A DNA stretch of 64,000 bases from Diphasiastrum complanatum (taxonomy: Eukaryota > Streptophyta > Lycopodiopsida > Lycopodiales > Lycopodiaceae). How positions within the stretch are numbered: position 1 is the stretch's first letter; every line of letters starts with the position of its first letter. Below, piece by piece: positions 23,781 to 35,320 of the stretch. The stretch lies in NCBI GenBank assembly GCA_029204225.1, contig CM055103.1, positions 51,550,407 through 51,614,406 on the forward strand, given 5' to 3'. Both the position numbers and the translations under genes were made by a program. The notes beneath the pieces are model-generated. The model did no database searches. It worked only from the letters and a program-made list of their open reading frames with translations, and was not told the DNA's origin.

Positions 23781-26700
23781 CTCCTCCTAAAAAATTATCT
23801 ATGAAGATTTGAGCATTGATCTTGATATAACTCCAAGATTAGATCTATGCTTGATGAAAGCACTTTTTCTCAAAGGCTTGGTGAGTAGATCGACAATACA
23901 AGAGGACGAGTTGACATGCTCCAAATAGATTTCTCCTCCAATAAGCTTTTTTGTCACAAAATGGTGTGCCACTTCTATGTGCTTGCTTCTTGCATGAAAT
24001 ATGGGATTATTGACAAGAGCTTGGGCCGAGATGTTATCACACTTAATCATTGGTAGATCATCTTCCTTGATGCACTTTAGCTCCATTAGTAACCTCTTGA
24101 TCCAAAGCACCTCTTTGGTAGTTGTAGTCAGTGCATTGTACTCGGTCTCACATGAAGAGAGAGATATAGTACTTTGCTTTTTGGAAAGCCAAGATATTAG
24201 ATTGCCTCCAAGAAAGATAGTGTATGCACTAATAGACTTTCAATCCATCTTGTCACTTGCAAAGTCCAAATCCGAGTAGCCAACAATGGATAGATCTTCA
24301 CTTTTATAGAGTAGACCATAATCACAAGATGAAGATACATATCTTAGAATCCTCTTGGTCATTTCCAATGATGGATCTTAGGATCTTGCTTAAATTGACT
24401 CAATTTGTGCACACAAAAACTTAGATTGGGCCTAGTAATGGTAAGCCAAATCAAGGAGCCTACAAGACTCCTAAAAAGTGTGATGTCCTCAAAGGATCTT
24501 TCATCACCTTTATTAGGATCTTTTACAATTTGCTCCATTGGTGTATCTATGCTCTTAGAATTTTCCATATGGAATTTTTTCAACATAGAGTGAGCATATC
24601 TAGATTGGCATATAAAGACATGATTTTCATAAAAATCAATTTCTAGGCCTAGGATGTAATGTATCTCTCCTAGATCTTGCATTTTAAACTCACATCCAAG
24701 TGCTAGCTTAGTTTCATCAACTAGCTTGATACAACTTCCACAAAGAATAATGTCATCAACATAAATTAGAAGAATGACAATATTGCTATCAACAAACTTT
24801 AGATACATGGAAGGATCATAGTCACTAAGAGTAAATCCTAGTGAGATAAAAAAATAATTAAGTCTTGAATACCATGATCTTGGTGCTTGCTTGATTCCAT
24901 AAAGACTTTTGAAGAGCAAGCACACTTTGGACTCATCCTTGATGAATCCTTGAGGTTGTTCCATATAGATCTCCTCCTCAAGATAACCATTTAGAAAAGC
25001 ATTGGATACATCTAATTGGAACACCTTTCACTTGAAGAAACAAGCAAGAGATATTAGAGTTCTTACTGTCGCCATCTTTGCAACGGGTGCAAAGGTCTCC
25101 TCATAATCAAGGCCATGGATTTGAGCAAATCCTTTGGCACATAATCTTGCTTTATGCTTATTGATGGTGCCATCATGATTGAACTTGATCCAAAATACCC
25201 ACTTGCAACAATCACATGCTTGTTGGATGGAGGATCCACAAGCTCCCAAGTATTGTTGGTGATCAATGCATCATACTCTTGTTTCATGGCATCATACCAC
25301 TCCTTGGTATTGAGTGCCTCTTGTACATTCTTTGGCTCTTCATGAGTAGACATAAAAAACATAATTAGTGGAATCAAGATCCACTTGTTTGCCTTTGTCA
25401 ACATATGAGAGCCTCTTAGGCTCGGATCTATCTCTCATGGATCTTCTTGGTGAGAAAATCCGAGGAGAGTCTTCTTGAAATCTCGACCCCATCACATCAT
25501 GAGTGTCTTCAAAATCAATAATTGGTGATGCATCCAGATCTCGGCCTCTTCAAAAGATGAGTGTTGATCTTCATGAAAGACAACATCTCTACTTTCAATA
25601 ACTTGAGAAGTAGAGAGTATAAAGACTCTATAGGCCTTCTTGGTGGATGAGTATCCAACCATGATCCCTTTGCATGCACTAGGATCTTCCTTCTTCCTTG
25701 TTTCCAAGGGAATATGGACAAAGCATATGCATCCAAAATTTCTAAGGTGATCAACCTTAGGCTTTTTCAAATATAAGATTTCATATGGTGACTTTCCTCC
25801 AAGAGCTATATGTGGGAGCCTATTGCAAAGATAATTTGCACAATTAATGGCTTCTCCCCAAAAATCTTTGGGAAAAGATGCCTCAATTCTCATAGATCTA
25901 GCACATTCACATAGAGATCTATTCTTTCTCTCGGCCACTCCATTTTGAGATGGAGAGTAGGCACAAGAGAACTCTCTTTTGATGCCTTCAATCTCACAAA
26001 AATCTTGAAATTTATTGGAGATATATTCACCACCTCCATCACTTCTAAGAGCTTTAATCTTGAATGAGAATTGCATCTCTACATAAACTTTGAAAATAAG
26101 GAAATGATCAAACACCATAGATTTAGAAGCAAGAAGATATATCCAAGTGAATCTTGTGAAATCATCAATGAAAGTAACAAAACAAGTGGCTCCTCCCTTG
26201 CTTGTAGTTGATGAGAAATGCACATCCGAGTGGATTAACTCCAAAGGATGCTTGCTTTTGATAGAAGATCTTGTAGATGGCTTTTTGTGAGATTTAGCAA
26301 TAGCACAAGCCTCACAAGGCTTGATCTTGTTGGAGAATGACTTTGACAAGCCAATAGCTTTGGCTTCTTTGATCATAGAGAGCATGGATTTGTAGTTGGG
26401 ATGTCCCAACCTCCTATGCCATAATTCCTCCATAGAGAGCTTGTTCACAAGAGCAACATTACAAGCATTCACATACTCATTTGGATCTAGTTTATAGATG
26501 CCTCCAAATCTAGATCCTAATGCAAGTATCTCATCATTCTTCTTGATAGTGCAAGTATCAACATTGAATTTTACATCAAGGCCATTATCAAGCAATTGGC
26601 CAACACTAATAAGATTCTTAGTAAGCTTAGGTACATAAAGAACTTTAGAGAGAGAAAGAACTTTAGAGGATGCAAGCTTCAAGGGAATGTTCCCTATGCC

Positions 26701-27713
26701 TTCAATAGGACATTCAAAATCATTTGCTGTGTATATTGATTTCTTGACTCCATCATAAGGTGCAATAGAAGAGAAAGAGTCCTTGGAGCTACACATATGT
26801 GAAGAGGCTCCACTATCAATATACCATAGGCCATCCTTCTTGAAAGGAGTAGATGACAAACTAGAGATCATAAGAGATCCCTCTCCATCACTTGCAATAG
26901 TGTCTTCCTTCTCATTGGTAATGTTGGCTTGCTTGAGTTGATTCTTCTTCTTGAAGCAACTGGTGGCATAATGGATTTTCTTGCCACAATAAAAGCACTT
27001 GATCTTCTTCTTCTTGAGCTTGGATGATGAAGCATTGGAGGAATCATCTTCCTCCTCATCTTTGTTTTTGGATTTGACTTTGTCCTTGCTTGAGGATTGT
27101 TGATGTTGGTTCTTGCTCCTCCCTTTGTGCTTATCCTTGGCAAAGAGAGCTTTGCCATCATTATGAGTGAGAGAGAGCTTGTCCATCCTCAAGAGCTTGT
27201 ACTATTGTCTTGATTCTTCTGAAATTAGCACACTTTGGAGAGCCTCCAAACTTGGTAGCTCCTCCTTAATGGCATAGCATTGGACAAGGTTATCAAATTC
27301 ACTTCTCAAGCCATTGAGAATGACTTGAACTAGCTCATTTTGATTGATGGAATCACCAATACAAGCAAGTTCTCTATGCATATCTTTTACTCTCAAAACA
27401 TAACTAGATGCACTCTCATCACTCTTTTGGCTACTTTGAAAGATTTGATTCCTAATAATGAGAAGCCTAGAGGTATTCTTAGCCTCATAGATAGTCTTGA
27501 AACAATCCCAAGCTTCTTTGGCTATTGTACAAGTACCTATCTCCCTCAATATCTCATTAGAGACATTCATCTTAATGTAGTGGAGAGCCATCCTAGCTCT
27601 CTTTTTGTATTTTTGGACCTCTTGAAGAACTTGTGGTTCTTCTTCAAGGCCAAGAACTATGTCCATCACGTCTTGAAGGATCAAGATGGACTCCATCCTC
27701 ATTTTTCAAATTG
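23781..27713 (-). pseudogene. Right Copia element: gag-protease-integrase-RT-RNase H
   Basis: Most complete retroelement here. Gag (27702-27202) ends in TAG at 27204-27202 but continues in the same frame into 27192-25492. That part has zinc knuckle CFYCGKKIHYATSC, protease YIDSGASSHMC, integrase HHCC (HRRLGHP...CEACAIAKSHKK) and core D (IHSDV), D (RSDGGGEYIS) and E (SQNGVAERKN). RT starts at 25404-25063 ([12 protein letters not shown]), shifts frame near 25200, and continues 25024-24359 with LIYVDDIILCG and the Copia landmark FQLDVSNAFLNG. RNase H ends at 24110-23799 (DLLTKPLRKSAF). So there is one amber codon in gag and at least two frameshifts in pol. Order PR-IN-RT-RH fixes it as Ty1/Copia. 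Confidence 0.92.
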
Positions 27714-28518
27714 AATAGTTTGAAGTGGACAATCTTTCACTTGGTTCCAACAAGAATGAACCCATTGAAGACATTTGAAGTGAAGAAAACTCAAATGATG
27801 AACAATAAATGTTGCTACACACTCTCAATAGGATCCAATAATAGAGTACTATCCCCTCCTATGAAAGATCTTGCAACTATTTGTGAATTGATCCTCACTA
27901 GCTACACAAATCTCTCTAAAACAAGATCTATTTCACATCAAATGATGGAATATAGGCAAAGTTAGGATCAAACACTCTTAGCATGTGTGAAGTACACTAA
28001 GAAACCAAATTTGACTCAAATACAATGATATTGCATGAAACAAAATGGCTAAGATCTCAAAACAGTGCCTAGATCACATATAGATGAGATTGGTAAGCAT
28101 ACAACTATGATTTTGGATCAACCAGGCAATCTCTTGACCAAACCAAATGTGTCCACCCAGGTCTAGGTGCCCTATCTAACCTTCTTCAAAAGCTTATAAC
28201 TTTTGATTGGCTCAACCAAATGGAATGAAACTGATTGCGTCAGAAACTAGATAAAAATAGCTTCAAAACAAGCTATCAAGCAAGATAAATGAATCAAGCA
28301 TGAGAGAGAACTTCCAAACTAAAATTGGATGTTCCTCACACGTGTCTGAGCACCTGATTCCGTACAGTACCAGGTCAGACCCAATCAATGTCCTTTTGAT
28401 CTCTTTTGATCCAAAATTGAACAAGATAGCTAGGAAAATGGACCTTGACAATTTCTAGCTCAAGATTGATGAATAGTTTTCACTTAAATGAATTAAAATG
28501 CATGGTAACCTTAGGTAA

Positions 28519-28603
28519 GCTTTGATACCATGTTGATTTCACACGTGTGGATTGTCCACTACATGTACTTGTGATCTCCTAAGGTGTGTAGATGCACCAA
28601 GAT
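28519..28603 (-). repeat. PBS (28519-28530) and truncated 5' LTR 3
   Basis: Minus TGGTATCAAAGC (one change), then an LTR edge TGTTGATTTCACACG at 28531. Only about 73 bp match LTRs 1 and 2. At 28603-28604 the sequence switches to Gypsy integrase, so most of this LTR is lost. Confidence 0.8.
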
Positions 28604-29617
28604 CACTAAACCTATGTATAACAAAAAAATCTTCCAGTAAACACTTTATTGTTTGATTAACAAAATGTGTACCCCGGTCACTGACAATCTCAATCGGACA
28701 TCCAAATCTGACTATAATATTTTCATATAGAAACTTGGCCGTAGATTTTGCATCAGCAACTTTGACAGCTTTGGCTTCAATCCACTTGGTTATATAATCA
28801 GTTGCGACGATAATGTATCGGGCCTAAGATCCTTGCATGGCAGGATGAACAGTTCCAACATAATCTAGTCCCCAATTTTCAAACGGTGCTTGCGATAAAA
28901 CCGGCTGCAAGGGTTCATAGTTCTGTCGAGTAGGTCGTCGTGCTTGCTGGCAAACATCACATGTCTGAATAAAATTCTCTTTGTGAAGTGTAAGCCACCA
29001 ACAACCTAATTGTAAAAGTTTGCGAACAATAATATCTGTAGAGAAGTGTCCTCCACCCATGCCATCATGTGAAAACATGATTAAATTTGGTACTTCATGC
29101 AGTAAAACACACCTTTGTAAAATATTATCTGATCCATGACGATACAATTGTCTTGCAATTAATTGATAAGGTTGAGCCTTATGAATCAATTGTCTCTTTT
29201 GTACTTTTGTCAAGGAGTCATTCGGTTGTCCTAGCATCAGGTACTCAACAATATCTGCTGCCCACTCAGGTACTGCTTTAACATAGAGCAACGCAGCATC
29301 TGGCAGTCATCATCCACTTCAGTATTAACTGGTGTGGATTCAATTCGCGAAACATGATCGGCTAGATAACGTTGCTTGCCCTTTCGAACCACAATTCGAA
29401 AGTCAAATTTAGTCAATAACAATAACCATCTTGCAATACGTCCAATATTGCATGTCTTGTTTACCAAGTAAAATACCGGTTGATGATCCGTATAAAATGC
29501 AAAGTGCGTTTCCATGAGGTAGTGAGAAAATTTCTGAACATAAAAGATCATGGCTAATGCCTCATGTTCTATTGTTGAATAATTCTTTTTTGGATCTAAT
29601 GGACCCACCGAATTCAC
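28604..29617 (-). pseudogene. Gypsy RNase H and integrase fragment
   Basis: Minus strand. RNase H with connection (29617-29237): DPKKNYSTIEHEALAMIFYV, FYTDHQPVFYLV, WLLLLTKFDFRI. Integrase zinc domain (29291-28824): HDGMGGGHFS...CDVCQQARRPT, then WGLDYVG. Integrase core (28824-28620), in broken frames: ITKWIEA, FGCPIEIVSD, with the end missing. Order RT-RH-IN is that of Ty3/Gypsy. It is bounded left by the Copia LTR stub and right by the opposite-strand ORF that begins within 10 bp. Confidence 0.85.
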
Positions 29618-29759
29618 CTATAAGTTGGCTGAATTCGATTCATTCCTCACTTGTGCTAGCGAAGCTCTTGCAAATTTTTCTTGTGACCAAAGTCTTCCAA
29701 AATTCCTGCATTGCTTTCTGATACATTCTCATGCGTTTTATATTTCCCTTTTGATCACC

Positions 29760-30677
29760 ATGTCTTCTACCGATACTTCCCAATCTCCACGCTATACTAT
29801 CCATTGTGATTTCCCATCTGCAACGGACATCATGATCCTTCCTAGCACAAGCATGGTCACTCAGTGGATGACCCTTGTGGAGCCGCTGCTCACTGCAATG
29901 GGTATTCATGAGAGAGCCTTTTCTGATTGCATCAATATGGAATTCATCACTCTTGCCTTTAGTACGTGGAAGGAAGAGAAATCCAAATTTTATATCACTT
30001 TCCAAGGAGCCACACATAAGGTGCGCGTCACTGAGGCCGCCCTTGTAGCTATATGTATAGCATTCAACACACAGGCATCACCCAATCACAAGCACGCCAA
30101 ACAGGCCATCAAGCCATATATTGACCTCACCAACGATCTGCACTGGACTAGTGACGACTACCTTCTGGAAGCCATCATTGAGCCTTCAATCCACACTATT
30201 GCCCAGCTACTGAACAACTTCCTGATGGTTGGCAACCTCAGGAAAGACCGCATCACATCACAGATCCTCCATAGGATAGTGGAGTCCCACACCAAGTTGG
30301 CCAAAGCCCCTCTTGAACCGTATAATTGGTTCAAGGCTGTTTCTGGTGAGCTCAAACAAGATATTAAGGCCAGTACTAAGCAACAGTTTGTTGTTGGCTC
30401 TTTATTGTCCCTTATAGCTGCTTCTCACTTAGAAAATAGAATCCATGGCTTCTACCTGGATTTTGTGCTTTCGGTCTACAAAGAAGCACTGGCCGAGTCA
30501 TCTCACCAGGCCTCAAGTTCTCATAGTCGTCATCGTCCATGCAGTGAGATTATTATTCCTGACTCGCCTTCCGTGTCACGACGTCGCACTAGGCATACCT
30601 CGTCAGCTGCGCTTCCACCCTCTACTGCTGTTCGCACTGAACTTCCGCCTCCGCTTCCATTCAAAGACAGTTTGTGA
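29760..30677 (+). CDS. Unrecognised ORF, about 305-350 aa
   Basis: Open from 29625, but ATG 29760 (MSSTDTSQSPRYTIHCDF) is the likelier start, because the preceding 45 codons have no clear protein character. The N-terminal two thirds are compact and mixed (VTQWMTLVEPLLTAMG; EEKSKFYITFQGATHKVRVT). The C-terminal 75 residues are Ser/Pro/Arg-rich (SHQASSSHSRHRPC, SVSRRRTRHTS). G+C content is clearly higher than in its surroundings. I suspect an LTR-element gag-like ORF, but I do not recognise it. It is transcribed away from the Gypsy pol piece, so it is not part of that element in the normal orientation. Confidence 0.55.
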   Translation: MSSTDTSQSPRYTIHCDFPSATDIMILPSTSMVTQWMTLVEPLLTAMGIHERAFSDCINMEFITLAFSTWKEEKSKFYITFQGATHKVRVTEAALVAICIAFNTQASPNHKHAKQAIKPYIDLTNDLHWTSDDYLLEAIIEPSIHTIAQLLNNFLMVGNLRKDRITSQILHRIVESHTKLAKAPLEPYNWFKAVSGELKQDIKASTKQQFVVGSLLSLIAASHLENRIHGFYLDFVLSVYKEALAESSHQASSSHSRHRPCSEIIIPDSPSVSRRRTRHTSSAALPPSTAVRTELPPPLPFKDSL

Positions 30678-30679
30678 CC

Positions 30680-31440
30680 ATTGGGCCTACCATTCCCATC
30701 ACAGCTACCCAGGCTGCCTCACCCCCATAGACCCAAGCCACCTCACCAAACACACAATTCTTTATGGATATGTTCGATGATTCTGACCCCGTTGGGGCCA
30801 CCAAAATTTTTGAAATGCCCCAGAGCCCTCCGCCCTTTAAACTCCAATCCCCTGGATGAGGATTTGGGCATATCCATCCTCAAAAAATAGGCTATGGTAG
30901 AAGGGCCCTGGGAATCAACAAGTTGGTGGACCTTTGATATTTCCTAATCTCGGACAACCACCTACTAAGGTTATGTCGTCTCGTTCATCTTGGAGGATTC
31001 AAGGCTGCAAGAGGCTCTACGACATAACCAGAAGAGAAAAATTCTCTCCTTGTCTGCTTCATCATATCCATAGCGGATAGGTGTTGGGATATCGAACATG
31101 TGCACGAGAGTACACAGGCAAGGTGGAGAAAGAGCTCTTTTCTCACACAAGGATGATATGTACGGACGATACATCACTTTTGTGCATAGGCAGTATGGAG
31201 GTTAAGACGAGGAGCGATATCTACGGTCATAGAAGAGTGATATGTATGAAATTGATATACAGTATATTGTTTCTGTGCGCACACAAAGCACTAGGGTGGA
31301 AAGCGGGAACAAGAAGTAAGTCAATGGAGGGTAATCAGTGCAAACGGCGTGCTTGAAATCTATATCCGACCAAGAAATCATATAGTTGCATGAAAATCTG
31401 AGCCGAAAATGACCTATTTATAAAAAAAATTTTGCATGTG
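30680..31440. other. No gene recognised
   Basis: Continues the higher-G+C sequence to about 30890, then a run of short unrelated frames. No domain, RNA or repeat edge supported. Confidence 0.3.
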
Positions 31441-31456
31441 TGGAGTAGCGAAGGAA

Positions 31457-31676
31457 CACGTGTCGACATGTGATTGGTCGGAACTAATACGCTGATCTGA
31501 CATTTGTCACGTGCGAGAATGACACGCGTCGGAAATGGATTCGTGCACGTGTCCCAGCCCACATGGCCTCATAATTGAGTCATCATTGTTAGTACGGCCA
31601 TTCCACGTGGACCAATTAGCTGACGACATGTGTCTCGGCCATCTTTTCACACATGCAAAAATCTCGTATATATAAG
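31457..31676 (+). promoter_or_regulatory. H-gene promoter with four G-boxes and a TATA box (copy 2)
   Basis: Four perfect CACGTG sites at 31457-31462, 31508-31513, 31546-31551 and 31604-31609, with several ACATGTG or ACACGCG variants between them. TATATATAAG follows at 31667-31676, 318 bp before the H start at 31985. CACGTG is the core plant G-box bound by bZIP and bHLH factors. The same layout precedes the other H copy at 38571. Confidence 0.65.
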
Positions 31677-31984
31677 TCCTCGGAATTTTCATTTTTTTTC
31701 GCAGAATTTTCAGCTTTCGCTCCCAATATCGCTCTCAAGCACGCTCTCTCACCATTCCAGTGTCTGCCCTCTCACAGTGCGCTCGAGACCGCTACCGCTG
31801 GTAGTCCAATATCACTTTCGAATGCTCATCTCGTTTATTAAATATTCTATGTATATCTTGTGTTCGAAATTGATATTTAGTTCTGGTATCGATCTCAAGT
31901 GCCCTTTTATCACAAATTTGTTTATTTTCATCCTTTTTGCTTTTGTTCAATTTTTTTTTTGTTAATTTTCTTCTTCTGAGAATG

Positions 31985-33512
31985 ATGGCCAGGAGCAAAT
32001 CTACTGTCTGTGCCATAATCAATGTACAGCCATCCCATTCTCGTGTTTCCCTTGGTACTGGCCGTAGACATCAAGAGGAGCTCGACAAAATAATAGAGAA
32101 ATCTATAAATATTGTTTCCACTTCTGTTTTTGCTCCTGTACATAATCTTTTGTAAGAATTCCATACGATCCAGTCCAAGTTTATTTTGATTCTGACCATT
32201 AGAATCAATACGAGGCCTAACTAGCAAAAGAAATTGATCTTCTCGGCAATTTTTTTTTATTTTTTTCTTCCAGATACACGTACAAGCTTTAGATTAGGTC
32301 CCAAATTTTGTGCTGAGCTGAAAGATAAAACCTCAAAAATTTTAGATGTAATAGTAGAAGCCGGATTATCTTTTCTGCAGAATAGTATTAGTTTCGATTC
32401 CCATGGTACAATTTTTGTTGTTAGTCCATTTTTCATGGGAGCGATAAAGGCGAAAGAAGCGAATTTTGAGAATGCTATCTATTTTATCGAATGCAGTCCT
32501 GTGGCAAAATTTTATTTGATTCCATATGAAAATAAGTAAGGATTTCTCTTTTGTTTTTGTTGTTTTAATCTGGATTGTTGCATGTTTCATTGTTTAAATA
32601 AGTAAGAAATTCTTTCATAAATATGATTTACCGATATTTGTATTTTGGTTGTTGCAGTCGACATTGGAGCTTGAACATTCTTTTTGTAAAGATAAATAAA
32701 AAGGGAGTATCAAATTTTCTGTGTAAAATTAAACTCAGTTGCAAATACACATGGAGAATTTGATTCTCTACTTCATGATGCCATTCTAAAAATACCGACA
32801 ACGACAATTTCAATTGCAGAGATAACCATTAGGTCTCTCAAGTTATATTCAATCTATCTCTGATATACATGTAATTTTTTTTTAATTCAAATCTATCGTT
32901 ATAGCATAAATAAAATTTCTATCATAATATTAGTAATTTTCATTCTATATATGTACTGTGTACAGCAAAATGACACTTTTAGTTGTGCATGGGTTGTGTT
33001 GAACAATACAAAGCTATTTTTTGAGTGGTATAATTTACAAGTGGATGTAGATATTGAAAAGATAACATTCTATTCATTTGTGATTCCTTTCATTCTGATT
33101 CATATTTTTTTACTATCATTGTTTGTAATGTGCTGATTATCGTGTTTTGTGATGACAGTTCACTCTTGAGCCATATATTCTTGATGATGTATATAAATTT
33201 TGACAAGAGTTGATCAAAATCTATGCCCAGTACGATGTAAGTGTTGCACCTGGGATCGAAGGCCCTCAAAAGGAAACTGCTCCTGCCTTAACAGCCTTTC
33301 ATATTGCTCAGGATGCAGATCTTATTTTATATGATCAAAAAGGAATAAAAGTCCTTCCTAATATAGAGGAAGACAATATTATAGCAAAGAGTCCTCTTGT
33401 CTTAAAAGGCATTGAGGCCCTTCCCGAAACAGAGGAGGCCGAGATTATAGGAATTGTTCTCTTATCAATTCCTAATACTGATAAAGAAAATATAAAAAAA
33501 TTGATTGAATAG
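31985..33512 (+). pseudogene. Gene H, copy 2 (H3 fold deleted, later exons kept)
   Basis: Exon 1 (31985-32149) starts MARSKSTV, then jumps to the linker RRHQEELDKIIEKSINIVST; the histone fold seen at 7.8 kb is missing. Donor GTAAGA at 32150, acceptor at 32273. Exon 2 (32274-32538) reads SFRLGPKFCAELKDKTSKIL and FFMGAIKAKEANFENAIYFI. A later exon begins at 32966 (QNDTFSCAWVVLNNTKLFFE), matching QDDAFSYGW in the 38.9 kb copy. The last exon ends at 33512 (VAPGIEGPQKETAPALTAFH; IPNTDKENIKKLIE). Exon limits between 32540 and 33200 are uncertain. The C-terminal part matches no family I know. It converges on gene B. Confidence 0.6.
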
Positions 33513-33889
33513 AGATCTATTTGTAAATAGAGATACATCAAAAAAAAAGATGCAATTATTTTACATGTAAACAACTCGTTTATGGGTTTTTTTTATTGAT
33601 ATCAATATAAATTCTTACAATTAGATTGTGTCCATAGTGTAATACTGGAATGCAATTTTCTATATTGATAAAAAGACATGATGATTGGCATGTATTTGCT
33701 GATAGTGTTCTTCCATAATTTGGATTGTTTCATCAATATCTATTTATTTGATCTTGGGCTCATGTCTTTTACATACCTGCATAAAACTAATACACTATTA
33801 GTAAGTTTTGATTGAAACTATTCATAAAAGATCAAGTGTTTACTGTTACTTACAAGTTTACCATTGAAAATGAATCTGAAGTCTGAAAG

Positions 33890-34955
33890 TACATCATCTT
33901 GTAGAAGCAATAGTTCTCACCTGATGTAGTTTAGACTCCAATCTTCTTCCAACACAACACACGTCAAAACGGCATCATTGTATATAATTTCAATATTTTT
34001 TCATTTTGAATGTCCACTGGCTTCCAAGTCTTGATCGAGTGGCACCCATTTACCTTTATTTTTTTTCCATCTTTGATAATGGAAGCATAAGCTCAACATT
34101 TGTTTTTCAATTTGATAATGGAAGCACATGGAAGACATTTTGATGCTGCATTCTATTTCTCCATCTGATATTTTGTCCCAACCTTTATCCACAAGTTAAG
34201 ATAATAAACTATCTGATAAATTTTTGCATACAAACATCGTTGGGATTTTGTGTACATTGACACTTGAAAAGAGATCCACAAATATATTCAAGAAAATAAA
34301 CCAACACAATCTGACTGTTTTTGATACCATGCTCATTTTTAATAAATTTTTTACATCATTATATATCTTGCAATGAAATGATTCTGAAACTATAGCATCT
34401 GGTGCAATCCATTCATCACTTTCAAAACTAGGTAAGCAACTGTCCAATATCAGTGTGAATAACATCTAACACACTTGCTAAAGATCCACTCGACTCTCAT
34501 TCATTTATGTTGGATGGATATAAATCTGCAAGAGAAAAATAAATTTTTTTTAAAAAATTTACTATTAGATATTTATGAATGACAAAAATCAAAGTATCAA
34601 TGTCAATACTCACAGTTGTTTTTTTTGTGATCCTGACAGTTGAATCCTTGCACATTTATCTCTGAATGCATATATACATGTTGGACTAGAATTTCAGAAA
34701 TAGATTTTCCTCCTAATGATGTTATGAAAAATTCTAGCCTTCCAATAAGATCAAAATGATACTTTTGACTTTTTCCTTTTTCGAAATGCTCCTCTTGATG
34801 ATGGATGCATCAAAACCCAAGAGTTTTTTTGAATATTTTCTTGACACCCATAATCCATTATCATTTGTCTCATTGAATAGAAACACAGAGTCGATTGAGG
34901 AGCACGGCTTCCTTGATGGCGCCATTCGTAATTTGCATGCAAAAATCTGAAACAA
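33890..34955 (-). pseudogene. Gene B, copy 3
   Basis: Minus strand, convergent with H copy 2. Reads FLFNETNDNGLWVSRKYSKK (compare FVCNENDSDGSW), LLGFDASIIKRSISKKEK, a block SISEILVQHVYMHSEINVQG, SCLPSFESDEWIAPDAIVSE, RLCWFIFLNIFVDLF and TMFVCKNLSD. Order and intron place match copy 4. Diverged and frame-broken. The gene start is at about 34930, about 400 bp from the C gene start region, which lies in the opposite direction. Confidence 0.65.
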
Positions 34956-35320
34956 TGAACTATGAATATAAAAATTTGCGTAGACAAAAAGTTATGAATT
35001 TGAGAAAATGTGTAGGCAAAAAATTGAAACAGTGATCTATTTGGCGCCACAAATTAACTCTGGTTAACCATGATTTGACAATGCATATACATTAATGGTA
35101 CATCGATTATCTCATCTCAACCATCTGTCATATTCATTTTCAATATTTTTGGGTCTCTTCGGGCAGTGATGAGCTGGAAGGGCAGACCTCATCAACCAAT
35201 AGCATTTCCACATGCTGCCCGACAAAACAACAATATATTTTAAAAGTTTTTATTTTATTTATATTTCATCTAGCACATCAATGATTGTGAATTGCTTTTT
35301 TCTTACTTTTATTTTGCAGA

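Noticed and set aside
27340-27714. 124-codon plus-strand ORF
   Set aside because: Antisense to Copia gag, and repeated at 21914-22228 for the same reason.
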